DNA from: Drosophila miranda
Taxonomy: Eukaryota > Arthropoda > Insecta > Diptera > Drosophilidae
Length of the DNA stretch: 64,000 nt
Direction: 5' to 3'
NCBI RefSeq assembly: GCF_003369915.1
Contig: NC_046675.1
Location: 15,252,001-15,316,000, forward strand
Within the stretch, counting starts at the first letter, position 1. Each line of letters begins with the position of its first letter. This document shows positions 35,701 through 46,488 of the stretch, piece by piece. Both the position numbers and the translations under genes were made by a program. The notes beneath the pieces were generated by a model. The model had not been told where the DNA came from. It searched no databases and worked only from the letters and a program-made list of their open reading frames with translations.

Positions 35701-38353
35701 TCCTGGCTTTGGAGCATGGGCGGAGCAGAGTTCTGGTATCGTAGGGCCCGAGATTTATCCGCCAGCTTAAAACTTTGGCTGGTTGGGGGCATTGGCTGGT
35801 AGGCACTCCACGAGGGGGGATGGTGCTGCTGTTGCGGCTGGTGGTGTTGTGGCAGATTCTGCTTGCCGTTCTGCTGGAGGAGCGGCATTCCCTGGGCGTG
35901 GGCCGCCAGCTGGGACATGGTGTGCACCCCCGTCGGGGGCCATGGTGGCGTCTTTGGAGCCGTCTTCCTTAGCAAACGCTGACGCTGGCCCGGCGACAAG
36001 TGGCTGGATGCGTTCGAGATGAGTGGGATTCCTGCGCACTCGTTGATGCGCTGCTGATTAACCACAGGCGGTATGGACAGACCAATGCCGTAGCTGGCTG
36101 GCTGAGGGGATGGAGGGAGTGGAGTCTGCGCCTGAGCAGGTGTCCAGCGAACGTGTGGTCCATGATGCAGGCGCTGACGCTGTAGCTGATTGTAGCAGGC
36201 GGCGGTGGCTGAAGTGGCGGAAGAAACCGGCGGCGTTGAGGCCCAGTGCAAGTGCTGTTGCTGGTGCTGATGCTGATGGTATCTAGCAAATGGTCCAGCG
36301 AGGATGTTCCCGTTGTCTGGCGCGCGATAGACGGCCACATGCGATCTCATAATCCTGCCGCTCTCCTTGCTGATTTTTGTGGGTGTTGGCGTCGTCTGTT
36401 GCTTGTCGTCTGGGCTTGGAACGTAGTCGATTGCACATCACTTGGCCGCTTTCAATATACTATTCCCGCAACACTCAATGATGCATTTGCACGACCCGTG
36501 GGGATTACCAAAAAATCTACAAATCTCTGTCTACAACGAAATGAAAAGCGAACTGGAAACTGGGACAAGCCGCTGCTGCTGCTGCTGTTTCTGTTGCTGC
36601 TCGCTGGCTGTCAATTACGAAACACTTTGCGCATGCGCGGCTGCCAACCGAAACACGGGTAAGGGTAAGGGTACGGGTACGGAACGAGTGCCGAGTACGA
36701 GACGAATCGGGTGCGACGGTCGCGAACGGGTTTTTTCTGTGGCCAAGAGCAAGAGCAGAGAGCGTCCGTTTCGTAGCCTGGCGTGCGGCAGACTGAAGTC
36801 AGCTGAAAATTCAATTCAAGCTTTTGTGCGCCGGCCCCCACATGGGTTAACAGTAAAAGCCGTTATGCCCTGTTGGGAGCGCGCTCTCGATCTGGCTCTC
36901 TCTCGGCTAGCTCGTCTTTGATTCTCTTGGGTTCCACACTTGCGATCCACAAACACTGCCGGCTTGATCATGCACGCTGAAAGCTGCAAGCTGCACGCTG
37001 CTCTCGGGCCAACGTCCAGAGCGGCTTTTTGCATGTCGAGGTCGTGCAGTTCTTTTTTTCAGCCGCTGCCAATTGTTGTAATCGTTGCATTCAATTAAAA
37101 AAAAATAGCAACTTATAATTGTTGGCTGTGCATTATGTTTTTGGGCATTAATGGGAAAACATGAGTTTGAACTTTAATTACAGCTGCTGTCAAACTGGTT
37201 ACTTGACAGATCCTGGTACTCGTAGTACATGGCGCGAAATTGGGGTATCGTACTCTCTTGATTTTTTGCTTCAACTAGAATTAAAGGTAGTCCTTTTCAA
37301 CACTAGTTGCACCAAACAGCTGTTAACAACACTAAAGCTTAGAAAATTATCGGCTATCGGTTTAAGCAACATTGATTATTTGTGACCAAAAAATAGGGAA
37401 AGGACGCAAAAATTACAAGACTTCCGAAAACGGAGTTCCTTGGAATGTCACATATCACAAGAGAGTAAGCTATAAGGTGCATTAAATATATCTCATACAT
37501 ATGTACATCTCAACCAAAATCATAACTCGCCACAAAGTCAAAATACCCTTGGTGGCACAGAGAAAACTTTCTCTTTTCGGAAGCCTTTTTTCCATGCTGA
37601 TATGCTTTCCTTTTTACCCCCACATACCTGCACACAGATCCGCTCCATGAACAGGAGCGATCAGGCACAGACATCACACTCATACAAAAAAAAAATAATA
37701 ATAAAAATGAAGCGTAGACTCACATGACAAGTTGTCCAGCATGTAGGTGAGCAGTTTGGACGTGCCATTCGGCTCGTTGTAGATGTTCATAAACTCCTTT
37801 TGCAGCGGATTGCCCATCAGGCCGAGTATGACCAGATGGAAGAGCTTGCCAATCTCGTACGGCAGCACGCGCAGAAAGTTGTTGTTCAGCAGCAGTTCCC
37901 TAAAAAGGAGCAACAATTGTGAGTGAAAGATGTGGTTTCCATGACATGCATGCGCATCGTAACCCACCTCAGCTGTATTAACTCTCCAAGCTCGGCGGGG
38001 AGACTTCGCAGCTTATTGCTAGAGAGATCCAGGGTGCGGAGACTGGTCAGCATGCCCACGTCAGCGGGGAGACGCAGCAGCTGGTTGTCGTTCAGGTAGA
38101 GGGCGGTCAAATGCTCGAACTCCCACAGCGAGGGGCTGATATTCCGCACGCAGCCTGTACGAAACGATATTTATGAGAGCCATGAGCCAGATGAAGAGCC
38201 AGAGAGAGATCAACAGTTATTTCGGGTGCATCACTCACCAGTTATTTCGAGGCCGCTCCAGTTTGTCTTTTTGCCAGCGGCAATATCCTCTTGGGAAAGA
38301 AAGATCTGCTGCCTTCGATTAGCGCTGTCGTATTTGTCTTTGTTACGAGACAT
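18484..38353 (-). CDS. twin: twin, CCR4 catalytic subunit of the CCR4-NOT deadenylase (complete)
   Basis: twin removes poly(A) tails from mRNA in the cytoplasm as part of the CCR4-NOT complex. Exons on the minus strand are 38353-38239 (after a splice acceptor at 38368 in the 5' UTR), 38154-37968, 37899-37724, 20023-19955, 19632-19320 and 19258-18484. All phases agree and give 544 residues, the usual length. Leucine-rich repeats (LTALYLNDNQLLRLP and following) fill about residues 45-140 and would bind the NOT1/CAF1 side. The nuclease domain has YNVLCDKYA, SLQEIE, CGDFNS and the catalytic SDHFPL. The intron 37723-20024 is 17.7 kb. Only this copy links both halves, so it is the functional gene; the exons at 7924-9471 are a partial duplicate. 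Confidence 0.93.
20354..20400 (+). repeat. 47-base C homopolymer with ACCC tail
   Basis: An unbroken C run is followed by ACCCACCCACCC. It lies in the twin intron exactly where the duplicated segment ends. The same site in copy 1 has 12 C. Confidence 0.9.
20401..26248. other. twin intron, first non-coding stretch
   Basis: I see no exon or RNA gene here. It holds CAG/CTG-rich patches (about 20765-20800, 21030-21080, 24998-25020), an imperfect repeat of CTCTCACGACCTG (20870-21010), CA-rich runs, and near 25540-25700 an old reverse-oriented scrap resembling the DINE-1 head (GATGCTGATCAAGAAT, GGATCGGAAACG). Alternative twin first exons cannot be excluded. Confidence 0.45.
26249..27338 (+). mobile_element. 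Non-autonomous Helitron, DINE-1/ISY type (twin intron)
   Basis: A 1090-bp element almost identical to 10566-11672: the same ATACCCGATACTC head, CCGTC microsatellite (about 26395-26440), terminal GTTGCGG/CCGCAGCAAC hairpin and CCCCCTCG end, between T-rich flanks. It differs by scattered single bases, microsatellite length and a short deletion near 27100. No coding capacity. Confidence 0.85.
27339..34412. other. twin intron, second non-coding stretch
   Basis: No gene is supported. Contents are a CA repeat (29432-29454), the G tract (29701-29771), degenerate GAAGCTGA/GAGTCA hexamer-like repeats (about 32355-32440) and a TAGATATA-rich low-complexity block (33510-33640). Long proline or glycine frames here are translations of the homopolymer. 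Confidence 0.45.
29701..29771 (+). repeat. 60-base G homopolymer, TT, then 9 G
   Basis: A pure G run covers 29701-29760, then TT, then nine more G. With the 47-base C tract it makes two extreme G/C homopolymers in one intron. Confidence 0.9.
34413..36350 (-). CDS. Unrecognised intronless 645-residue protein nested in the twin intron
   Basis: A single open frame of 645 codons starts with a true ATG and lies on the same strand as twin inside its 17.7 kb intron. I do not recognise it. The N-terminal third is rich in His, Gln and Pro. A strongly basic stretch (IIKPRKRRKKDRKP, near residue 250) looks like a nuclear localisation signal. A small cysteine cluster follows (CFCRDCDPLRSLWDY, near residue 300), then Ser-rich segments with DSG motifs, and a poly-Gln/Gly stretch near the end. 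The mixed, non-repetitive segments around the basic and cysteine motifs argue for a real gene rather than low-complexity chance. It could instead be a long alternative exon of a twin transcript. A nuclear role is inferred only. Confidence 0.7.
   Translation of the reverse strand: MRSHVAVYRAPDNGNILAGPFARYHQHQHQQQHLHWASTPPVSSATSATAACYNQLQRQRLHHGPHVRWTPAQAQTPLPPSPQPASYGIGLSIPPVVNQQRINECAGIPLISNASSHLSPGQRQRLLRKTAPKTPPWPPTGVHTMSQLAAHAQGMPLLQQNGKQNLPQHHQPQQQHHPPSWSAYQPMPPTSQSFKLADKSRALRYQNSAPPMLQSQEKQTLAGSATSGQDATPTPESCLPRIIKPRKRRKKDRKPGNGVLLKIEPDMQMKASVQGEEHPYHHLLTLGGGGGLLHHDHTHGVCFCRDCDPLRSLWDYQAQTLHRSLSDASSSEPGGGSRESSSSTSSTHSSDSSCDSSICSQSLPPACNAPTLPEETVEEFAPITGDSSRAEIVGVIGSQRSHQVGHAHEGVIATPSQCSLSDDSGYGDILSGINIANDLFGNFGFKGRASSESSYSSACAQAETLLDESISEISRKLIETCSSNASSSGGDRHGSVLGSGASDSGLDSAGSYSRDSGLVFSFEHLNLNRNLTDATPTSLDFLVDCNNNNSCDSNQKSNNSISMSIDKEGTASQQFYNNCFGLLWQQQQQQHGGGGGGHDDSQVAAAKPSQNQSQDRDSRRDTPTSRRLILGTLHGKLKPAFSTIS
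36351..37723. other. twin intron upstream of the nested frame
   Basis: Probable 5' UTR and promoter area of the 645-codon gene, but no clear TATA box or initiator is seen. It includes a GGGTAAGGGTAC-type repeat (36657-36680) and a CTG run (about 36573-36600). 36925-37720 shows nothing recognisable. Confidence 0.35.
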
Positions 38354-40120
38354 CTTATAATGGTTGCCTGCGAGAGATGCAAAGAAAGAGCGGGAGAGGA
38401 GCACAGTTAGAGGAGCGTTGGGTATTAAGGCACTGCGGTGCAAGCTCTTGTTGAAGTATGTTAGGGCTCGTTCATGTTAGGAGACGAACCCTCGCTTAGC
38501 AACACAAATGGAATGTATTTTTGTAAGTCAATATTTTTGTTTTGTTTTCATTTTTAGGATAGTTGGAAACAAATCATAACCTTTCATAATAACCGCCTGA
38601 TGATAAGCGTCTCTGCAAAATATTAATAAATTGGTTTGAATTATTATTTTGTATTAGTAAACCAAGATAGACTCGATACTGGATAGGGTTTGGGGGGGTG
38701 GTTGGGGTCCAAAATCAAAAGTAAATGCAAAAAAAGGACTCTTGCAAGCGCGCGAAAAGTGCAAGCCCACACACAATACACACACATAATCGTTTACGAC
38801 CACGCAAATGGAGGGTTACAGTTAGAGAGCAAGCTTTTCAATGGCGTGGGCCAATCCACGTAAAATGGACGAAACGAAGCAGTATAGATGAGATTCCGGG
38901 TCCGGTCCGGCTATTCAGTTCACCTGCATGTGGGGTTCCTGTGGCTCAACCTCTCTGCACTTTTCCAGCGACAATTGTCCGCCTTTAACGCTAATTGCTG
39001 CCTCTTTCCACACGCGCCTCTGTCTATTCCCTTGTGCGGTCTGTTCTCGTCGCCGCTGATTACTCAATAATTTTGCAAATCTAACTGTCGCTGTCAGTAT
39101 TTCTTCATCACTCTATAATTTAGTCAAATGCACAAGTAATTTCATATTTTTCGTTTTTCTCGCTTTTTTATGGTTTCCTAGTCATGATTCTCAACTCAAA
39201 AGGAAACTTCTATATTGCCTTCTCTCCCATTTCTTTTTCTGCGCGTTTTGCATTCTCTTCAGTTATTGCGCGTTTCATTTTCATCGTCTTTTCTTGTTTT
39301 TGTATACATGGTGGCTTGAAGTATTGCCACTTGCTGATGCTTCCGCGGGAATACAATACGCGTCACAAGAATTTAGAAACTGTGCTCCATTTAGACAGAC
39401 ATTTCAATGCTCTTTGTATATCAAACAAAACTGGGTTTTTAGTCAAAACAAAACAAGCGCTCTTCTCTCCCACACAGCTCTACACACACACAAGCACACA
39501 CCACACACGCATCGCATGCAAGCACGCAAGCAGACACACACGCACACTCAGATACAGGAATGAAATAAAAACACGTAGAGATTTCGTACTATTTGCTTAA
39601 CTAAGCTAGCCACTTTTTGGGTTCTTTTATTCGGCTTTAACTGTGTGTTTGGCGCGTTCTCCACAGACGTCTTATTTTTGTATCTGTGTTTAATTGTAGT
39701 TTGATCTATGTGTAAACTCTCGCTCTTCTTTTTTCTGCTTTGGCCATTTCTCTTTTCTTCACTTCTTCGGTATGAAAATACCAAGTCCAGCTGGTATTTT
39801 CTGGGATGTCTGGTATGGTAGTGCATTAGTTGGTAGGGTTGCGTTTCGTTAAGATTTTGCTTGGGCGGGAACGAACTTGGAATATTTTGTTTTGTTCGTC
39901 CATTTGTGTGAATTCTGCTTTGGCCATTTCTCTTTTCTTCACTTCTTATGTATGAAAATACCAAGTCCAGCTGGTATTTTCTGGGATGTTTGGTATGGTA
40001 GTGCATTAGTTGGTAGGGTTGCGTTTCGATAAGATTTTGCTTGAGCGGGAACGAACTTGGTTTATTTTGTTGTATTCGTCCATTTGTGCAAATTATATTG
40101 TTATAGTTTATGTTAAAACC
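38354..40120. other. Intergenic region between twin and the 282-residue gene
   Basis: This includes the end of a 5' UTR exon of twin (38354-38367) and presumably its upstream promoter; the first non-coding exon was not located. CA-rich sequence lies at 39480-39550. The right end is the 180-bp tandem block. Confidence 0.45.
39735..40090 (+). repeat. 180-bp tandem duplication upstream of the 282-residue gene
   Basis: Two units, 39735-39914 and 39915-40090, match at an offset of exactly 180 with about ten differences. Each carries a dyad (GAAAATACCA...TGGTATTTTC). The second unit ends about 30 bp before the ATG at 40121, so the duplicated block spans the probable promoter and 5' UTR. Confidence 0.85.
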
Positions 40121-41034
40121 ATGCCAGGCACAGGGCTACCGGAGGCTCTTCTCAAATACCAAGCCGAGGAGGAGCAAATGGTGATGAGCAATGCCGAGGA
40201 GAACGAAAGGGAATTCTTTCGCAAATATTACCCGCCGTGCGTAAGTAAAAATTTCACCGCAAACAAGCAAAAAAATCTACGTTTAATCCGGGGGACATCT
40301 TGCAGAAGATTAGGCCTGCGGACCTGGAGCGCGTGTACAGCCAAGAGGACGTCAGGCAGCTGTGCCTGCGTACCAAAGTACGAGTCAACATGACACACCT
40401 CAACTGCGTGTGGGACGCCAAGAAGCGGCTTAATGCGAAGAATCGCCTTGAAAATCGTTCGGAGCGCTTCATAAATGCCATGCTCATCAAGGCGGTGGCC
40501 AGGAAAATGGTGGAACCCTACACAGACGAAGAGGTGGCCGAATACAATCTCGTAGCCAAAAGCGAACTGAAAAAGCAGAATAACATTCGACTGGATCGTT
40601 ATAAGCGAGAGCGTGGGGGCATAGGCCCGGAAGCTACAGATGTCACCACCTCGTTCTCACAGCCTTTATTGAACGATTCGGCAGCGGCTGTATTTGTCCA
40701 GCCAGACCAGCCGACGACCCGTTTCAATGCGACAACGGCGATGCCTGAAGACGACTTTTTGTCGACCGGTATCGATTCTGATGATGAACTGTGGGACATT
40801 GGTCGGGATGAGATTGAAATACCACCAGAAACGCAGCTAACCGAGTCCGTGTCGTGTGATCTGGGCCACGATTGGGTGCAGGCGGGACTGCAGGTCAACT
40901 CGGAGAGCATGTCCCTTGGCGAGGGCATCAATTCACAGTCGCAGGCCCAGCCAGGGCATACAGAAGACAGTGAGGATTACAATGAATTTGGTACTCAAGT
41001 GGCGGCCGCATCCACACAGGAGAATCAGCCATGA
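40121..41034 (+). CDS. Unrecognised two-exon protein, 282 residues
   Basis: Exon 1 is 40121-40240 and exon 2 is 40306-41034, with a canonical 65-bp intron (GTAAGT...TTGCAG) in phase 0. The start ATG opens MPGTGLPEALL. The first 150 residues are charged and probably helical (FRKYYPP, VYSQEDVRQLCLRTKVRVN, KRLNAKNRLENRSERF). The tail is acidic and Ser/Gln-rich (STGIDSDDELWDIGRDEIE), as in many regulatory nuclear proteins. I cannot name the family. Gene reality is well supported by the spliced frame and compact structure. It faces Spps tail to tail, with 378 bp between the stops. Confidence 0.8.
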
Positions 41035-41412
41035 ATCAGTAATTGCGAAAAACGAATTGGAGTTTATTAGATGTTTATATATATATATGTAGATATATTT
41101 GTTGTTGCTCTGGGTGTGTAAAAAACTTCATTAAAAAACACGATGTCGATTAAAATCTAGACTTTAGGAAATTATTGAGTAAAAATATTAAAAAACCTTA
41201 ACTAACAATACAATTATCGGGGATCTCTCCGATTTCTATGTACAATTTTACACGAAACAAAAAGAACATTTGAAATGCTTAGGATATTTAAAATAATTAT
41301 TCGCACTATATACAATTTACAAATGGGTCCGAAGGAGGAGGATCTGCGAAGGCTCCCTGTGCTACGGGAAATGATCAAACATGAACTGTTCCATGAACAG
41401 CGACTCCGAATG
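41035..41412. other. Tail-to-tail gap between the 282-residue gene and Spps
   Basis: AT-rich sequence that should hold both 3' UTRs. No other feature is seen. Confidence 0.4.
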
Positions 41413-44400
41413 TTAGTTGGATGAATTCTCCCCCATTTCGCTCATCGAAATGGTCATCACCTTCTCCTCATCGCCACTGTCCTGGTCCTGGTCTTGCTCC
41501 TGGTCCTGCTCCTCTTCATCCATTTCCTCCTCATCTTCATCATCTTCCTCCAGCTCCTCCTCATCGTCTTCCTCGTCATCCTCTTCGGTCATCTCCTCGT
41601 CATCCTCTTCGTCCTCGCCGAAACTATCCATGCCCCCTACCGCTCCAGCTGGCAGCTGGACAATGGTCGCCCCGCCCGGGGCTGATGTAACAGTTGAGCC
41701 CGCAACCGTTGCCGCCACACTGGAGGCACCACTGCCCACGACCTGGCCACCGCTCACGGGTAACTCGATCGTCACAATCCCACTCATCGTGCTGATGCTC
41801 TTCGCGCTGTTCTTCTGCTCTTGCTTGATGCTCAGCTCCATTAGCTCCACGCCGGAGCGACTCTTGAAGTGCGTCTTGATGTGCTTGGACAGATGATCGC
41901 TCCGCATGAACTTCTTGTTGCATTCGCGGCACTGGAAGCGCTTCTCGCCCGTGTGGGTGCGACGGTGGCGTTGCAGTTCATCGGAGCGGGTGAAACGCTT
42001 GCCGCAAAAGACCCACGAACAAACAAAGGGCCGTTCGCCCGTATGCCAACGGAGGTGGGCCCGTAAATGGGAGGTCTTGCCGTACACCTTCTGACAGCCG
42101 GGTATGTGGCAGATGTGCTGGCGCTTCTTATCCGAATGCTTCTCGCCATCGGTGCAATTGGGGCAGGTGCAGGCCACACGCTTGAGTCTGGGCTTTACCT
42201 CCGCCCCCGCTCCACTGGTATCCATGCTCACGCTCGTCTGTCCTGCCGGCGTCGTGGCGGTGGTGGTGCTTACAGTAATGGTGGTGTTGCTCCTGAGGCC
42301 GCTCGCTGCTGTAGTTCGCATCACATGATGCCCGCCAGTGTTCGCGATGGTGGTGGCTTTCGTGGGGAGATTGACACTCCTGGCAATGGTGGCCACCGAA
42401 ACTGGCGGCGTTCGAGGCGGAGGCAAGGTCGAGGCGGTGGCTGCCTGCGGCTGTGGCTGTGGCAAGGCTGTGATTTGTATGGACGCTGGTATTGTCACAT
42501 TGGAGAGCGGATTCGGATTCTGATTGGGATTGGGATTCCCCCCATCCGCCTGCGTGGCTGGTGGCGCCTGCGGCACAATGAATTTTATTTGCTGTGACTG
42601 CGGCTGTGGATGTGGCTGGGATGTTGCAATCGATGTGGGAGTGGATGGCGGACGAGCCGGAGGAGCCGGAGGAGCAGCAGTGACAAAGTTATCTGGCGGC
42701 TCCTGCTTGATGCTGGTGATCATCTGCGTGGGACTCTGTGGCTCCTGTTTGGGCATCACCGTTATAGATGTTGCATTGGTCGTCTGAGCTTGTCCCTGGG
42801 CCTGTGCTGGCGCCTGGGCATGAACCTGTTGCATTTGTGGCAGTTGATGCAACACCTGCTGGAAATTGGCCGGCAGATTGGCCGGCAACTGATTCGCCTG
42901 GATGATCTGCACCTGCCCCAATCCTGGTATATTCTGTATGGGCAGGGCCTGCAACCCGGCGGGTAGCTGCATGGCAGTGGGGGCCTGTGGCGCCGGCGTG
43001 GCTGTGGGTTGGGGATTCTGCCTCAGTTGGGCTGGTATCACCGTCAGCTGTTGGCCCTGGGCATTGGTTATGGTGATGGGTTGATTCGCTGGTATCTGGC
43101 CACTCGCCGAAGCGTCCTGGATCGCTTGGATGAGCTGTTGGTGCTGCTGTACCTGCTGATGTTGTTGAAATTGCTGCTGTACCTGCACTTGCTGCTGCTG
43201 CGCCTGCTGTTGCTGCTGCTGCTGCTGTTGCTGGTGGGGATTCTGGATATGTATGATGTTCGCGTTCGGCGGCAACTGACTGTAAGGCATTGGCGCCAGC
43301 TGCACCTGCTGTATCTGTCCGTTGGGCGTCACAATCTGTGCAATCTGCGCAAACTGTGGTATCATATGCATCTGTGAGGTAGCAGCTGAGGGCATCGCCA
43401 TCGACTGGGCCTGCATCAGATTCGACAGACCACTTGGTGCGGCCTGCACTGGGACATGGACCGTCTGGTAGATGGTCTGTCCACCTGCTGTTTGTACTGG
43501 GATCTGCACGGCAACCGTCTGCTGTTGCACGGGCTGTGGGAATTGCACCAACTGTGGCCGCAGCTGGATCTGGCCATTATCCAGCTTGAGCGTGGAGCCG
43601 CCACCACCGCCGCCGTTCAACAGACTTGAGAGGTTCCCGAGCAGACCATTGGCCGCGGCCACCGATGTGGGTATCTGGATATTCGTCCCTGGGATGGTGA
43701 TGGTGCTCGGCAGCTGTGTTGCCTGGAGTCCCGCCGCATTCCCCGTGCCGCTGCCGCCTGCTCCGCCTTGGGATCCAGTCTGACCACCAGTCGTCGTTGC
43801 CTGCTGGGACTGTTGTTGCTGCTGCACTGTCGCTTGATGCTGCTGCTGAATGAGGTTGGTCACCGGTATCTGAATGCTCGTCCCAGGAATGGTAAACAGC
43901 TGCGTCTGCTCTTGCCCCAGGCCATTGATGATCTGGGCGGGTGTTGCCTGCTGCAGCTGGATGGCCTGACCACCGGCCTGACCGGCGTGGGTCTGTGGAG
44001 CCCGCAGGATCTGCCCGTTGGGCGTGATGAATGCCTGCTGTCCATTGATGTTCACGGCTTGGGCCGTCGCCAGCTGTGCATTCAGGTTGGGAATGAAGAT
44101 CGCCTCCTGGCCATCGATATTCACCGTCTGCATCGCATGCATCGGCTGGACAATCTGGAACATGTTCTGGGACATGGCTTGGGGCTGTCCGCCGGTAACG
44201 TTGCCGCCTCCACCACCGAACTGTGGTGGCATCTGGTGGATATTGATGATCTGTTGCATGGTGGGGGCTGCGGCTGCAGATGCTGCTGCAACAGCTGCAG
44301 CAGAGGCTGCAGCAGCGTTCGTGTTCGCATTCCCTTGTGGCGCCTTCCCGGAAAGGTTGGCAGTGGGTGTGGCTGATGGCGCACTATTGGCAGCCGTGGC

Positions 44401-44418
44401 ATTCTTATACTGCAGCAT
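41413..44418 (-). CDS. Spps: Spps, Sp1-like factor for pairing-sensitive silencing
   Basis: A single exon of 1001 residues from ATG 44418-44416. Spps binds GC/GT-box DNA in the nucleus and helps recruit Polycomb complexes to response elements. The N-terminal 750 residues are Gln, Thr and Ala-rich activation-type sequence, with repeated [18 protein letters not shown] and NINGQ motifs as in Sp1-family proteins. A Buttonhead box (CTCPNC) precedes three C2H2 zinc fingers ([34 protein letters not shown]) with the KTSHLRA, RSDELQR and RSDHLSK recognition helices of the Sp/KLF type. The C-terminus is strongly acidic. Length and architecture match the fly gene. Confidence 0.93.
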   Translation of the reverse strand: MLQYKNATAANSAPSATPTANLSGKAPQGNANTNAAAASAAAVAAASAAAAPTMQQIINIHQMPPQFGGGGGNVTGGQPQAMSQNMFQIVQPMHAMQTVNIDGQEAIFIPNLNAQLATAQAVNINGQQAFITPNGQILRAPQTHAGQAGGQAIQLQQATPAQIINGLGQEQTQLFTIPGTSIQIPVTNLIQQQHQATVQQQQQSQQATTTGGQTGSQGGAGGSGTGNAAGLQATQLPSTITIPGTNIQIPTSVAAANGLLGNLSSLLNGGGGGGSTLKLDNGQIQLRPQLVQFPQPVQQQTVAVQIPVQTAGGQTIYQTVHVPVQAAPSGLSNLMQAQSMAMPSAATSQMHMIPQFAQIAQIVTPNGQIQQVQLAPMPYSQLPPNANIIHIQNPHQQQQQQQQQQAQQQQVQVQQQFQQHQQVQQHQQLIQAIQDASASGQIPANQPITITNAQGQQLTVIPAQLRQNPQPTATPAPQAPTAMQLPAGLQALPIQNIPGLGQVQIIQANQLPANLPANFQQVLHQLPQMQQVHAQAPAQAQGQAQTTNATSITVMPKQEPQSPTQMITSIKQEPPDNFVTAAPPAPPARPPSTPTSIATSQPHPQPQSQQIKFIVPQAPPATQADGGNPNPNQNPNPLSNVTIPASIQITALPQPQPQAATASTLPPPRTPPVSVATIARSVNLPTKATTIANTGGHHVMRTTAASGLRSNTTITVSTTTATTPAGQTSVSMDTSGAGAEVKPRLKRVACTCPNCTDGEKHSDKKRQHICHIPGCQKVYGKTSHLRAHLRWHTGERPFVCSWVFCGKRFTRSDELQRHRRTHTGEKRFQCRECNKKFMRSDHLSKHIKTHFKSRSGVELMELSIKQEQKNSAKSISTMSGIVTIELPVSGGQVVGSGASSVAATVAGSTVTSAPGGATIVQLPAGAVGGMDSFGEDEEDDEEMTEEDDEEDDEEELEEDDEDEEEMDEEEQDQEQDQDQDSGDEEKVMTISMSEMGENSSN

Positions 44419-46139
44419 CTTGGCTACTTTCGACTGCCTTTCAACGGTTTAATTAAGATTTTCCACTTGCAAGGGATTTAAAGTAAACATTTCAATTTTT
44501 TCTTTCCAGACGCGCAACTTTCTGAGTGAATTCGAGACGGTAGCAACAATAATTAAGGAGCAAACGGAATTATACGTTAAAGCGCACGGTACCTTTGTTT
44601 AAATTCGAGTTTGTAAATCGGGCAATGCTTTAAATATTTAAACTAAGACCTATTAAGCAATTTTTTGTTAATTTTGTTTTGACAAACACAAACACAAACG
44701 CAGAAGAAGAGAGGCAGGGTTGCTCCTAAGTAGCTACGTTTTTGTGTGAATGTCACAATTTTCACAGTGGCGCCTCCGTGCTGCCACCTGGTTTCGTTTT
44801 AGATGTGCTTGAGGCGGCAGCTGTTGCCGTCCAACTGAAATTTGAACGACGCCAGGCAACAGGCTTCTCAAATATTGATTACAGCAAAAACGTGGTGACC
44901 AAATGCTGGTCAGCCTCTGACATCATGACAAGATGCGCGACATTTATGGTATATTTTATCAATCTATTGGAATGACTTTCGTTTTTAAAGGTGTTTTTAG
45001 AAAACCCAGGATTTCTTAATTTTTGCTCTCTCAAATCGTACTTCCCTGCATCATTTATTCCACTGGACTGCATTCATATCCTTGTTATTCATTCACTTTC
45101 AACTCGCTGCTGTACAATCTATAGCCGTTTCGCAACATGAAAACGGAATGAGCAACATTCTGGATAAATCGTGACTCCAAACTTCATTTAATTCGCTTTT
45201 TTTATAAGCTCATATGTACCAAAATCATACATCAAAAGTGTCGCAGAGCAAACACAGAAAATTAAATCCCAGGGTCACAGGCCAGCCAGCAGAGCAACGC
45301 TTTGCATGGGTTAGTCTAACAATAGCACAATTTTTTTTCACAAAAGTATGTAATTGTATGCTCTCTTCGATTTTTAGAGTTCAGGGTTTTTAATATTACA
45401 TATATTGTTAGAAAGTTTTTTCCTTCGTGCCCAACGCGTGGTCGGAACCAAAATGCTATATACGAGTATGTTTTGTGTGATGTATGTTTTATGATCTTCC
45501 TTTCGAATTTTTTGAAGTATGACACTTATTTCTAGATTCTTCCCCCGCAATATAAAAAAATCGGATTTTGTATATGTTTAATATGAACAACACAATCAGG
45601 CAGACTCCGTTTTTCGTTTTCTTTTGCGGATTACTTTTTCACATATTTTTGCTGTTTGAACCAAAACGAAAATTGTTGTTGCCCTAGCTAATTTTTTCCG
45701 AGCCAAATTTGAGGTTGGGTTAAAATAAAATTATTTATAAAGAAAGCAAAAGTTAAATTACCCTGATATAGGTGTCAAGTTTATGTTAATGCATTAATAA
45801 GTCATCTATTACTCATTTTGAAAAATAATAAATCTTGCGGAATTTGAAAATGGGATCCCCAATTTATGTGTATTCAAAAGTAAATCGGAAAACTTTTGTG
45901 AATGTGAACAACGGAGCCTGGCTGAATAATTTATTTTAAACAAAACCTGTAGAAATGATTAACAAATCTCTGTATTTTCTATTCCTCAATCCAGAGGCAC
46001 GAGCGGCTAAAACGTAATGCTAATTTGTATATATGTGCAAGACAGTCCATCACTAGGTGCAGGTGTCATCCCTAGATTACCACAGGCCAGACAGAGCAAC
46101 GGCATCGGAAACCTACAGATGCAAACGAAGTCGATCTTT

Positions 46140-46345
46140 AGCAAAAACATTTTTTAAACAAAATGCAATAAATGCAAATATTTCCAATAGGCCAATCAAG
46201 TAGGAAATAAATTCACCAATCGTATAAAACTATGTGGGCATGGCTAAATGTGCTATATAGATAGTAATATTCGACGGAATATCAAAAACGAGGAATATGT
46301 AAAATAAAACTTGAATTCGTCAGTATATTTACGGTATATTTTTAA
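46140..46345 (-). repeat. Dispersed AT-rich repeat, inverted copy upstream of MED25
   Basis: The reverse complement of this stretch matches 51050-51400: the blocks TTTAGCCATGCCCAC, TGATATTCCGTCGAATATT and ACATATTTCTCGTTTTTG are shared. Confidence 0.75.
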
Positions 46346-46398
46346 AATAAAACGGTATATTGTGGTATATGAGAGTCGGACGGTATATCTTATCGATA
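46325..46398 (+). promoter_or_regulatory. MED25 promoter motifs: GGTATATT cluster and DRE
   Basis: Four ACGGTATATT-like motifs (resembling the known Drosophila core motif Ohler 6, KTYRGTATWTTT) are followed by a DRE core TATCGATA at 46391-46398, about 90 bp before the MED25 ATG. The upstream part is shared with the dispersed repeat. Confidence 0.5.
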
Positions 46399-46488
46399 AA
46401 TCCGCAGTCACAATGCACTGTCGACGTAAATAAATAAATAAAGTTTTTGTTGGCATAAAACGCGCTCAAGTCCGAATTTGTGCAGGTC

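Larger units (their letters stand above)
44419..46488. other. Head-to-head intergenic region between Spps and MED25, repeat-rich
   Basis: This contains the Spps promoter side. About 44880-45240 is a diverged copy of the 1110-bp unit of 53-55 kb (shared CTTCC-TGCAT and ATTCACTTT blocks). About 46140-46345 is an inverted copy of the AT-rich repeat of 50-51.5 kb. The last 100 bp has several GGTATATT motifs and a DRE. No gene is seen. Confidence 0.55.

Noticed and set aside
41417-44452. Plus-strand frames opposite Spps
   Set aside because: Serine-, leucine- or cysteine-rich shadows of the CAG/CTG-rich Spps exon.
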